Shown here: positions 25,877-32,888 of the stretch, in pieces | Numbering within the stretch: the first letter of the stretch is position 1 | Layout of the letters: every line of letters begins with the position of its first letter | DNA from: CAIVAT01 sp037137455 | GTDB lineage: Bacteria > Bacteroidota > Bacteroidia > Bacteroidales > FEN-979 | Direction of reading: 5' to 3' | Length of the DNA: 32,888 nt | NCBI GenBank assembly: GCA_037137455.1 | Contig: JBAXKG010000030.1 | Span: 1 to 32,888, forward strand | The notes under the pieces: model-generated | Databases searched by the model: none | Seen by the model: only the letters and a program-made list of their open reading frames with translations | Told to the model about the DNA's origin: nothing | Program-made: the position numbers and the translations under genes

Positions 25877-27544
25877 TTAATTTCTGATCAAAGGTATAGT
25901 TACTGATATGGTCGTTCCATTTCCCAAATCTGACTTTACCTGTATTTTTCCTTTATGGTTTTGAACTATTCCGTGAACAATCGCCAATCCCAAACCAATA
26001 CCGCTTGCATCCTGTTTTGTCGAAAAGAAGGGCTCGAAAATATGGGGAATGTCTTCTGCTGCGATACCCAATCCGTTATCAGATATTTCAAAGTTGATGG
26101 TATCTTCATCAGGGTTTTTGGTTTTAATCACGATTTCCCCGTTTTCCAATACCGCTTCTGAAGCATTTACGAGCATGGCCACACAAGCCTGCTTGATCTG
26201 GTTGGGGCTGCAATAGATCAAATCGGACCTGGCAGAAAAATCTGTTAAAAAGCTGATGTTGGCAATTTTTATAGGATGAGTCATCAGCTCATAGGTTTCC
26301 TGAAGTATTTCATGCAAATGCTTTGGTTCAAAATCATCCTGGTCCTTCCTCGAAAAATCCAATAACCCTTTTACGATGTCCCCGCAACGCTTCGTTTCAT
26401 TTTCAATCAACTTCAGATGTTTGAGCATCGAATCCCTTTTGGAAGCATACAAATCGGGATTGCTTAATTGCTTATGCAACAGTTTCGTGTAAATCAGAAT
26501 TCCCGACAGTGGGTTATTTATCTCATGTGCAACAGAAGAGGATAATTTTCCAAGCGAAGCCAGACGTTCCACATGCATCAGTTCATTTTGTGCAGCTCCC
26601 AATTCCTCCGATTTTTTCTGGACCTTATATTCCAGCTGTTGCGACCAGTTTTCCAACTCGTTCGTTGCCGCCTGAAGGTTGTCGAGCATTTCGTTAAATG
26701 CCTGGGAAACCATTCTCATGTCATCCAGTTGATTGGGCGTTATTTCGACCCGGGTGCTTTTATCCCCGTTTGCAACGGCTATGCTGACCTTTATCAACGC
26801 GTTCAATGGATCTTTGATTCTTTTCCGCGTGAAATAAATTAAAAATGAAACGAGCAGCAGCGTAGTAAAAATTGCCAGAAGGAAAAATTCAGTTGTTGAT
26901 TTTGTCACAGCTGCATCCAGATCGGCCAATGGAATTTTAATGACAAGCGAGCCAAGTACCACATCAGTGGGCTTATGTGCATGACAGGAGCTAGTGTAGC
27001 AGGATTTTTCATTTAAAATGGGCGATTTGATCAACAGATGCCTGCTGCTATTGTCATTTTGGTTCATCTTACAATCACTGTCAACATTTATAATCTTGTA
27101 AGATTTCTCTATTCCGGGAAACATGGAGCTGATATTTTCATGACAGCTGATGCAATTCGGGTCGCTGTGGCTTTTGCTTGTATCGGAAGGGATAGATGAG
27201 TAAACCAGTGCATCCTGGCTGTCGTACATGTTCACCTCATCGATTCCCGGCAGGGTGTTGATAATATCAAGCGTATACTGCAATGAACTTTTATCATTCT
27301 CAAGCATCGAATGATACAACGCTCCCTCAACGATCGATCCGATATTGGTCCCGCTCTGGCGAATGACCGTATTCAGGTATTGCTCGTTTACAGACCTGAA
27401 GATAATGCTGAATGATAAAAAAAGAAAAACTGATAACGCGGAGATGATTAAAACTACCCGTCCATAAATAGAAGAGCGGAATTTAACGTACTTTTTGAAA
27501 ATTCTATTCCCCGTATTATTTTTGCGTTTTATTTTGAAAAACAT
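25877..27544 (-). CDS. sensor histidine kinase with periplasmic c-type haem motifs
   Basis: A 555-residue membrane kinase. TM1 is at about 31-50, a periplasmic sensor domain spans 51-217, TM2 about 219-238, HAMP 239-292, a coiled coil, the H-box LSSSVAHEINNPLSGI with His340, and the HATPase boxes (VNASEAV, DNGLGIAAEDI, GIGLGLAIV). The sensor domain holds a canonical haem c motif C-I-S-C-H at 131-135 and a second, wider C-Y-T-S-S-C-H at 182-188, next to a segment that leads into TM2. Covalent haem in a kinase sensor domain implies sensing of redox state or of a gas such as NO or O2. It is first in an operon with the sigma-54 regulator and the archaemetzincin, and lies behind the terminator at 27613-27643. 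Haem attachment is predicted, not shown. Confidence 0.93.
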   Translation of the reverse strand: MFFKIKRKNNTGNRIFKKYVKFRSSIYGRVVLIISALSVFLFLSFSIIFRSVNEQYLNTVIRQSGTNIGSIVEGALYHSMLENDKSSLQYTLDIINTLPGIDEVNMYDSQDALVYSSIPSDTSKSHSDPNCISCHENISSMFPGIEKSYKIINVDSDCKMNQNDNSSRHLLIKSPILNEKSCYTSSCHAHKPTDVVLGSLVIKIPLADLDAAVTKSTTEFFLLAIFTTLLLVSFLIYFTRKRIKDPLNALIKVSIAVANGDKSTRVEITPNQLDDMRMVSQAFNEMLDNLQAATNELENWSQQLEYKVQKKSEELGAAQNELMHVERLASLGKLSSSVAHEINNPLSGILIYTKLLHKQLSNPDLYASKRDSMLKHLKLIENETKRCGDIVKGLLDFSRKDQDDFEPKHLHEILQETYELMTHPIKIANISFLTDFSARSDLIYCSPNQIKQACVAMLVNASEAVLENGEIVIKTKNPDEDTINFEISDNGLGIAAEDIPHIFEPFFSTKQDASGIGLGLAIVHGIVQNHKGKIQVKSDLGNGTTISVTIPLIRN

Positions 27545-27612
27545 ATCATACTATCGTTTGGAGTGTTGATCAACTATTAATAACCAAGAGGTCATATTTC
27601 ATTGCAAAGTAC

Positions 27613-27643
27613 AAAAAAAAACCGGTGGCCTGACACCGGTTTT
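27613..27643 (-). terminator. strong intrinsic terminator after the NrfD/GcvH operon
   Basis: Ten-base perfect inverted repeat AAAACCGGTG / CACCGGTTTT (27618-27627 and 27634-27643) around a six-base loop. Read on the minus strand the stem is followed by nine T (complement of 27613-27621). It lies 62 bp after the stop of the last gene of the upstream operon, so it separates that operon from the kinase operon. Confidence 0.9.
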
Positions 27644-27705
27644 AAAATAATCTGCTTTCTTACCCAAACATTGGGCCAACTTTATTTGCACGAAGTTAAG
27701 GCTTT

Positions 27706-28443
27706 TCAGGAGCCGGGCGTTTGCAACCGGTAGAGGTTCAAAAATTCTTTCTGAAAATCCATCCATATTTCATTAGGCAATGTTGAAAGTGAATGATCAC
27801 ACAATTCACCGCCATCCTGCAGTATAACCATGGATGCTTCAGGAGAATAATTTTTCATTGTCACTGCAAGGAAATCCTTAAACCTCACGAGCTCCTTTTC
27901 AGACCAGTGGGTCGCCTCTTCAGCAAAATAGCAGGATTTTGCCTCTGAAATCCAGTTTGAGGGTTTTATTTTATAAATCCAACCCTTGCCATATGGATCC
28001 TCATTCATCAAACCGGGGTTTTCGTTCAGAATAGTATTTGTGTCGAGGATTTTTCCGGAAACAGGAGAAAATATCTGTAGAAGTTTGCCATTATGATCAA
28101 TTTCAGTTAAAATATCTCCTTTGTTGACCATTTCCCCCGGATTTTTCAGTTTGTTGAATTTTACCTCCCCGGTAATATGGAGCAGCAGGTCGTCAAGCCC
28201 GACTTTGGCTGCACCTGATTTTTCCATATGCATCCAGGTGTGATTTCTGGAATAAAACAACCCCTGTGGAATTCTCAGAATGTTGGCAGAAAGAATCCCT
28301 ATAGCTTTTTGAATCTGCCGTGTAATTTTTACCTGCTTGTTCAATACAATCCAGAAAGGGATCAGTAAAGCCAGGAATGCGATGATGATCAGATATTCCA
28401 ACCCTTTGGTTGCGAAAATATCAGAATAACTAAATCCGTCCAT
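27706..28443 (-). CDS. membrane-anchored GcvH-like protein
   Basis: A 245-residue protein: one N-terminal membrane helix (about 16-34, followed by KQVKITRQ, placing the rest in the cytoplasm), a GcvH-type lipoyl-like fold at about 60-165 (HTWMHMEKSGAAKVGLDDLL, IFSPVSGKI, ENPGLMNEDPYGKGWIYKI), and a C-terminal helical domain (RFKDF, LQDGGEL, IWMDFQKEFLN). In true glycine-cleavage H protein the lipoylated Lys sits in ESVKA eight residues before the Pro of the APVSG turn; here that position is Gly119 (HNGKLLQIFSP), with a Lys one residue later, so lipoylation is doubtful. It starts 47 bp after the NrfD gene and is last in the operon. It is not part of a glycine cleavage system: no gcvT or gcvP is nearby. 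Its role in the electron-transfer complex is unknown. Confidence 0.87.
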   Translation of the reverse strand: MDGFSYSDIFATKGLEYLIIIAFLALLIPFWIVLNKQVKITRQIQKAIGILSANILRIPQGLFYSRNHTWMHMEKSGAAKVGLDDLLLHITGEVKFNKLKNPGEMVNKGDILTEIDHNGKLLQIFSPVSGKILDTNTILNENPGLMNEDPYGKGWIYKIKPSNWISEAKSCYFAEEATHWSEKELVRFKDFLAVTMKNYSPEASMVILQDGGELCDHSLSTLPNEIWMDFQKEFLNLYRLQTPGS

Positions 28444-28490
28444 TTGTTCGATTTTTATGCAATCACCATTAACGGTGAATGCGGGTTAAT

Positions 28491-29714
28491 TTATTTGTTA
28501 TCATTTACCCAGGATGGGGAGTCGCGTAAAACCGGCATACGGTTAATTACCCACCTGAAGATCCATATTTCTGTAAAAATTACTGCCAGCGTAACCACCA
28601 GTTCCATCCACGATGGCACATATCGTATAGCCATATCCCATCGGAATCCGATTACGGTTACGTTCAGCCTGTTTAGTATAACGCCCAGCATAGTGATAAT
28701 AGCCGCGACTTTGATCATGGTGATGTTATTTGCCCGGTAGCTGAAAAAGAACAGAATCATTGGCAAGAGGACAAACCCCAGCATTTCAAGGAGATACCAA
28801 TATCCCATCGGTGTATTGAGCAGATCCCATTGTTGTCCGTGAATAAAGACAAGCATTTGAAGGAAAAAATAAGCAAACATGGCCCCGGCGCATATTTTTG
28901 ATAATCCACGTACAATGCCTTTCTGCGCCTCGTGATTTTTTTCGCTGATCTGCTTGAAAAAGACCTTATGGCTGATTGATCCCTCAAAGATGACCATTGA
29001 AAGTCCGGCGAAAATACTTGACACAAAAAACATTATCGGGATAAATTCCGAATACCATAGCGGATGAATCTTGTCTTTGGCCATCAGGTAAAGCGCACCC
29101 AGTCCCGACTGATGCAGCGTTGAAAGGGTAATCCCGAAAATAACAGCGGCAATGGTCATCCCGGCCAGAATTTTCCGGGCTCTGCGTAATCCCAGCCATT
29201 CTGCCACGGCGGGTGAAAATTCGATGAGCTCAGCGATCATGTACAACAGGAAGTGCCATGCTACCAGGAAAAGGACCGAACTGGTTCCGAAACTGTTCCC
29301 GATAATCGGATTTATCACATTCCATGGCCGCCCAAGGTCGAGGAGCAAGGCCCCTGCATAAAAGACATAGGCGAGAAAGCCGTTCAGCACGGTCACCCTT
29401 ACAATAGAATGGTATTTATGCATGTTCAGGATATATACCATAAAAGTCAGGACATATGCTCCCCCGGCGAAGGCAACGCCGGTAACAACATCAAACCCGA
29501 TCCATAAGCCCCAGGGAATATCCTGGGTAAGGTTCGTAATTGAGCCAAGTCCTTTCCAGAAACGAATAACAATCAGAATCAATCCCAAAAGCATAATCGG
29601 GATGGAAATGATATTAAAAGGTGTAAGGAATTTACCTTTTGGTTTAAATTCGCTTACCAGGAACTTCCAGATGGATTTGCCATCGTTGTCCAGTGCAATT
29701 GGATTATTATTCAT
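28491..29714 (-). CDS. NrfD/PsrC-family quinone-reactive membrane subunit
   Basis: A 407-residue integral membrane protein with about nine to ten helices (e.g. FNIISIPIMLLGLILIVIRF, YVLTFMVYILNMHKYHSIVR, SVLFLVAWHFLLYMIAELIE, GYWYLLEMLGFVLLPMILFF), matching the NrfD/HybB/PsrC group that exchanges electrons between menaquinone and an extracytoplasmic iron-sulfur protein. The true start is the ATG at 29714 (MNNNPIALDND), which overlaps the stop of the iron-sulfur gene by 8 bp; the frame is open further upstream only because it runs inside that gene. The coupling shows the two are made in fixed proportion. No catalytic molybdopterin subunit is encoded next to it, so it resembles orphan redox modules such as those of Hmc- or Qrc-like complexes. 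Confidence 0.93.
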   Translation of the reverse strand: MNNNPIALDNDGKSIWKFLVSEFKPKGKFLTPFNIISIPIMLLGLILIVIRFWKGLGSITNLTQDIPWGLWIGFDVVTGVAFAGGAYVLTFMVYILNMHKYHSIVRVTVLNGFLAYVFYAGALLLDLGRPWNVINPIIGNSFGTSSVLFLVAWHFLLYMIAELIEFSPAVAEWLGLRRARKILAGMTIAAVIFGITLSTLHQSGLGALYLMAKDKIHPLWYSEFIPIMFFVSSIFAGLSMVIFEGSISHKVFFKQISEKNHEAQKGIVRGLSKICAGAMFAYFFLQMLVFIHGQQWDLLNTPMGYWYLLEMLGFVLLPMILFFFSYRANNITMIKVAAIITMLGVILNRLNVTVIGFRWDMAIRYVPSWMELVVTLAVIFTEIWIFRWVINRMPVLRDSPSWVNDNK

Positions 29715-30573
29715 CTTCTTTCTCCTCATTTTGGTTATTGTTTTTCGTTGCCTGATGAATTCCAAGTAAGAGCGCCGGAAACAGGACAAATATTGATGGC
29801 ACGCTGTAAAGGAATCCCTTTGTCAATGCAGGATAGGATGATTGCTGCAGTGTGTTGTTCAAACCCAGTTCTTCAAAGGGAACGGGTGAAAGATATAACC
29901 ATCCTGTTCCGCCTGCTGCATGCTCGCCATAGATTTGATCTACATACAAATCGGGCTTTTCAACAATTCTCTTACGGCCTTCTTTGATCAGATCCCTGCG
30001 TTTTCCATATAGCAATGCCTCATTGGGGCAATTAAAAGCGCAGGCAGGTGCTTCACCGATTTTAAGTTTTTCGAAACACATGTCGCATTTCTGAATTTTC
30101 GGATTTGCGCTATGATATTCAAATTTGGGACTATCAAACGGACAGGAGACCATGCAATAGCGGCATCCCATACATTTATTGCCGTCCCAGGTTACCGGCC
30201 CCATTTTTGTTTTGTGCATGGCCTGGGTCAGACATGCTGCAACACAGGCCGGCTCATTGCAATGCATGCACTGTCGCTTAACGAACACATCCCCCTTCGC
30301 CGTTTTATAAGTATTCACAACGGTGTTGCAGGTGTCGGTCGTTTTGCGTACTGCAGCGATTTCTTTATTGGGCAATGGTTCAGGTAATTCATGTGCCAGG
30401 GCACAATCATATTCGCAACCCCGGCAACCCTTACAGCGGGTTGCATCATACAGGATTCCGTAGAACTCCACGTTGTTTTTGATTCCGGGTGCGGCAACGG
30501 CATCTTTCCCAATGGCAAGTGTCATTCCCGTTACACCCAACAGCTTGAAAAAGCCTCTTCGGTTTATGCTCAT
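29707..30573 (-). CDS. Tat-exported four-cluster ferredoxin-like electron-transfer subunit
   Basis: A 288-residue protein of the NrfC/HybA/PsrB kind. Twin-arginine signal NRRGFFKLLGVTG (residues 4-16), then four [4Fe-4S] ligand sets: CKGCRGCEYDC (47-57), CMHCNEPACVAAC (102-114), CMGCRYCMVSC (134-144) and CDMCFEKLKIGEAPACAFNC (163-182). A C-terminal hydrophobic helix (about 250-272) and a charged tail anchor it to the membrane, as in HybA. It should sit on the periplasmic side and pass electrons to or from the NrfD subunit encoded just downstream with overlap. It lies 47 bp after the substrate-binding/GcvH fusion gene. No CXXCH haem protein or Mo enzyme partner is present in the operon. Confidence 0.95.
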   Translation of the reverse strand: MSINRRGFFKLLGVTGMTLAIGKDAVAAPGIKNNVEFYGILYDATRCKGCRGCEYDCALAHELPEPLPNKEIAAVRKTTDTCNTVVNTYKTAKGDVFVKRQCMHCNEPACVAACLTQAMHKTKMGPVTWDGNKCMGCRYCMVSCPFDSPKFEYHSANPKIQKCDMCFEKLKIGEAPACAFNCPNEALLYGKRRDLIKEGRKRIVEKPDLYVDQIYGEHAAGGTGWLYLSPVPFEELGLNNTLQQSSYPALTKGFLYSVPSIFVLFPALLLGIHQATKNNNQNEEKEDE

Positions 30574-30620
30574 AATTCTATTTTTTGGTGTGATAAAAAT
30601 TCAGTGAACAGCAGGTTTGG

Positions 30621-32315
30621 TTATCTGGCATTGTCAATAAATTTTGTTTGAAAATCTTCCCACACTTCAGGCCCGAGATCAGCCAGGATGTGATCCTTCA
30701 TAGCACCGCCATCCTGTAATGCAATATGCGCATATTGAGGAGAATTATCGTTAATTGCGGTCGCGAAAAAATCCTTTAACCTTGAAAATTCATCCCTTAA
30801 CCAGGCTCTGTATTTTTCGGCCATTGATAAAAACTGAATGTCCCTTAACCAGTTAGTTGGTTCGATCATATATACCCAGCCATCTGCATAGGGAGCCGTA
30901 TTCAGGGCAGAGGAGTTTGTGATAAGGTTTTTATTGTAAGCAGTGATGGTTCCGGAAAGCGGAGAATAAATAGTCAAATGTTTTCCTTTCTGGATAATGG
31001 TAAGCAATGGGTCGCCTTTTTTAATCTTTACCCCGGCTGGTTTCATCCCGATGCGTGACAGTGATCCTGTGATATGCTGCAAAAAGTCATCGATCCCTAC
31101 TTTCACGGTCCCATCTTTTTCCATGAAGGCCCAGGTATGCGTTTTGTCAAAATATAAACCCTTAGGGACAATCACCGAATTCTCATCAAAAACAAGGGGC
31201 AGGCCAGAAGCGGCGCCTGTGATTGCTCCTTTTTTATTTCTGATTCGCCGGGCCACAAAATCAAATATGAAACCAATCACTCCTAAGGCGATAAAAACCA
31301 GAAGTATTACTTTAATGAAGGCGTAGGTATCCTTTTCAGGAATAGCTGCATAAATTGGTGTGCTGTTTATCTTATCCAGTTGTGTCTGTCTTTCGCTGTT
31401 CACGAGATCGCTATAGCCATTCCTACTCAAAAACTCCTGACCATCGGTGACTACCCATTTGAGAAATGCCACTTCGTTTTCGTTTTGCGGTTTATCAGAG
31501 GATACTGAATAGATATTTCCACATAATGCTTTTGGATATTTTCCAATCCATACCCCCCTGGAAAAAGCTTGCAGATTATCATATATGTCTTCCATATAAT
31601 CAATTTTCCCATTTCTGTTTTTATCGATAGGCACAATTTTTATATTCCCGGCCAAACTTTGAGTATTTGGATCAATAATATCTATCAGCTTGCAAAAACC
31701 TAATGCATTTGGGTCTTTTTGAATAGCAGAGATCATTTCCTGACCATTTGCTATTTTTATGGCCGCTATTTCAAGGGCCTTGGTATTCATAAAATTTGCC
31801 ACTCCTGATTTTACAGATGGTTCATCCAACATATAAAAATGAACCGGAATGTTTTGTCCGTCTCCCAGGAGCGATCCCCATTTTTGATTTCCGGGGGTTT
31901 CAAATATGAGGGCTAACCCTTCAGGGGTGATGCCTTTGCGATAAATTTCATCCATAAAAGGATTTTTCGCATTTATAACCGGCACGATAACATCGCGGCC
32001 TACAACCATATTCCAGGTTGGTTGATTATCGAGCGCTGCAAACGATTCGTCAGACATAAAGCCTATTCCCGCGCTTGTTTTCAACAGACCGGCAAAATTG
32101 TTATCCGTTGATTTAATCACGTTAATTTTCAATGTTGGATTTAATTTGCAGTATTCGCTGGCCCACCTCGCCGTAAGATTATATAAATCCGGAGAAGCAA
32201 CCACATTTATTGAGCCCTCCCGGGAGGCGCTGTTTCCGGTTAACGCTTCTTTACTGCTTGCAATACTGCAAGTTAGCAGTAACAATCCGATAATAATAAA
32301 GATCCTGGTTTTCAT
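30621..32315 (-). CDS. periplasmic substrate-binding domain fused through a TM helix to a cytoplasmic GcvH-like domain
   Basis: A 564-residue fusion. Residues 1-21 are a signal peptide (IIIGLLLLTCSIAS; the Cys16 context is a poor lipobox). Residues about 34-310 look like a PstS-type periplasmic binding domain (INVVASPDLYNLTARWASEY, STDNNFAGLL, GIGFMSDESFAA), carrying an EF-hand-like loop DKNRNGKIDYME at 231-242. A membrane helix spans 333-355, followed by RRIRNKK, so the rest is cytoplasmic: a GcvH-like domain (about 380-490; HTWAFMEKDGTVKVGIDDFL, YSPLSGTI, ADGWVYMIEP) and a C-terminal domain (RLKDF, LQDGGAMKDH, VWEDFQTKFID) shared with the protein at 27706-28443. The lipoyl-Lys position is again Gly (KGKHLTIYSP). 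I chose ATG 32315 because GGAGGA lies just before it; an ATG at 32327 overlaps that site. First gene of the operon, behind a sigma-54 promoter. Confidence 0.88.
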   Translation of the reverse strand: MKTRIFIIIGLLLLTCSIASSKEALTGNSASREGSINVVASPDLYNLTARWASEYCKLNPTLKINVIKSTDNNFAGLLKTSAGIGFMSDESFAALDNQPTWNMVVGRDVIVPVINAKNPFMDEIYRKGITPEGLALIFETPGNQKWGSLLGDGQNIPVHFYMLDEPSVKSGVANFMNTKALEIAAIKIANGQEMISAIQKDPNALGFCKLIDIIDPNTQSLAGNIKIVPIDKNRNGKIDYMEDIYDNLQAFSRGVWIGKYPKALCGNIYSVSSDKPQNENEVAFLKWVVTDGQEFLSRNGYSDLVNSERQTQLDKINSTPIYAAIPEKDTYAFIKVILLVFIALGVIGFIFDFVARRIRNKKGAITGAASGLPLVFDENSVIVPKGLYFDKTHTWAFMEKDGTVKVGIDDFLQHITGSLSRIGMKPAGVKIKKGDPLLTIIQKGKHLTIYSPLSGTITAYNKNLITNSSALNTAPYADGWVYMIEPTNWLRDIQFLSMAEKYRAWLRDEFSRLKDFFATAINDNSPQYAHIALQDGGAMKDHILADLGPEVWEDFQTKFIDNAR

Positions 32316-32352
32316 GATTTCCTCCATTTCATAATGATGTTAATATCGGTTA

Positions 32353-32368
32353 TTCAATAATGGTGCCA
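32353..32368 (-). promoter_or_regulatory. sigma-54 (-24/-12) promoter of the NrfD/GcvH operon
   Basis: On the minus strand TGGCAC (32368-32363), five bases, then TTGAA (32357-32353). The consensus is TGGCAC-N5-TTGCW, so the -24 box is perfect, spacing is exact, and only the C at -12 is A. Predicted start near 32342 gives a leader of about 27 nt with GGAGGA before the ATG at 32315. The local NtrC-type regulator is the expected activator. Confidence 0.75.
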
Positions 32369-32418
32369 AAGAATAAAACGAGTCGTAAAATGCAGAATAT
32401 CAATATTATAATAAAGTG

Positions 32419-32463
32419 AGTGTTTAAAAAATATACAAACAAAGTGTTTAATAATTAAACACT
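32419..32463. promoter_or_regulatory. candidate enhancer site (21-bp palindrome plus half-site) for the sigma-54 activator
   Basis: A perfect palindrome with arms AGTGTTTAAT / ATTAAACACT around a central A spans 32443-32463. An extra half-site AGTGTTTAA lies at 32419-32427, 24 bases away start to start. The palindrome centre is about 110 bp upstream of the predicted sigma-54 start, the usual place for upstream activating sequences bound by NtrC-type regulators. Binding by the regulator at 24518-25864 is inferred. Confidence 0.65.
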
Positions 32464-32888
32464 CATATGTTGATTGTATATTTAACAGGCTGCTTATTAA
32501 TAGCTTATCCCGATTGTATATATTATATACACATGTTGAATAAATCAACAAAATGACTATTTTGAATTCATTTTGGACTTGGGTTTACCAGTGAACCCTG
32601 TTCAATTGAAGAACCTCGATGCAAGGGGGGAATTCGCTTGAGTAGATTCAACACTTGCCGTGTATCATAAAAAATGGCCAGATTAGTTGTTTCATTTTTT
32701 GATTTGGGGAGATCACTATCAAAATACTTTAATATTCCGGTGCCTGAAATGAAATCAAACAGGATAATTTTATGATGAACAACAGATTTTTTGTTCAATC
32801 GGTGTAATAAATTATGAAAATGTATTAATTTAGCATTCCTGTGAAGGAGTCATCATGGGAAACGAACGATTTACATGATGCAAAACCA
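32464..32888. other. upstream region without a convincing gene
   Basis: About 425 bp of AT-rich sequence. GATTGTATAT occurs at 32472-32481 and 32512-32521, 40 bp apart, and TGTTGA/TCAACA form a short inverted repeat near 32534-32550. A 76-codon minus-strand frame at 32568-32798 has no recognisable motif and a low-complexity end, and a Shine-Dalgarno-like GAAGGAG followed by ATG at 32855 opens only seven codons. ATTGAAGAACCTCG at 32605-32618 repeats a 14-mer seen at 20614. Confidence 0.4.

Noticed and set aside
27706..28443. Annotation as glycine cleavage system H protein
   Set aside because: The lipoyl-Lys position is Gly, the protein has a membrane helix and an extra C-terminal domain, and no gcvT or gcvP genes are present.
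28491..29789. Longer NrfD start at 29789
   Set aside because: The extra 25 residues lie wholly inside the iron-sulfur gene, are very basic and match nothing; ATG 29714 gives the usual stop/start overlap.
32568..32798. 76-codon minus-strand open frame near the right edge
   Set aside because: No domain, no ribosome binding site and an unnatural-looking tail (IPPLHRGSSIEQGSLVNPSPK region); it contains the repeat at 32605. Treated as non-coding.
32855..32878. Shine-Dalgarno-like GAAGGAG followed by ATG on the plus strand
   Set aside because: The frame stops after seven codons; could be the start of a gene broken by an error, but the window ends here.

Overview
The window looks like a chromosomal segment of a Bacteroidota bacterium, probably an anaerobe or facultative anaerobe. 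This is inferred, not read from a marker gene: there are Bacteroidota-type -33/-7 promoters (TTTG ... TAnnTTTG) at 3763-3794 and 7082-7111, a T9SS-type sorting-like module (YPNPF), a FISUMP-domain secreted protein and a DUF4143-type ATPase. No rRNA, tRNA or CRISPR array was seen.

Layout. 1-1200: two truncated IS21-type istB helper genes lying head to head around a perfect 20-bp palindrome, with IS21-like end repeats behind the second. 1196-3800: a DUF4143 AAA+ ATPase, then a membrane protein and winged-helix regulator pair. 3897-5247: a frameshifted Fic gene and about 0.8 kb of decayed or unassigned sequence. 5248-6837: a Na+/phosphate cotransporter with a PhoU-like tail. 7193-9334: a TPR sensor histidine kinase whose signal-peptide segment is cut off by one in-frame TAA. 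9421-17406: penicillin-binding protein 1C and a thioester-type alpha-2-macroglobulin, a known periplasmic defence/repair pair. 17573-20393: a FISUMP secreted protein and a Tat-exported metallo-beta-lactamase-fold hydrolase. 20742-23921: a compact gnd-zwf-pgl operon encoding the whole oxidative pentose phosphate branch.

23984-32368 is the most unusual part. A four-gene operon on the minus strand encodes (1) a fusion of a periplasmic substrate-binding domain, a membrane helix and a cytoplasmic GcvH-like domain, (2) a Tat-exported protein with four [4Fe-4S] motifs, (3) an NrfD/PsrC-type quinone-reactive membrane subunit, and (4) a second membrane-anchored GcvH-like protein. There is no molybdopterin catalytic subunit. 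The two GcvH-like proteins share an extra C-terminal domain and both lack the lipoyl-lysine in its usual place. The operon ends at a strong intrinsic terminator. Next comes a second operon: a histidine kinase with periplasmic haem c motifs, an NtrC-type sigma-54 response regulator and an archaemetzincin protease. A near-consensus sigma-54 promoter lies 37 bp before the first structural gene, and a perfect 21-bp palindrome lies about 110 bp upstream of its predicted start. This gives a coherent model: a haem-based redox or ligand sensor switches on a membrane electron-transfer complex through sigma-54. The wiring is inferred and the complex's substrate is unknown.
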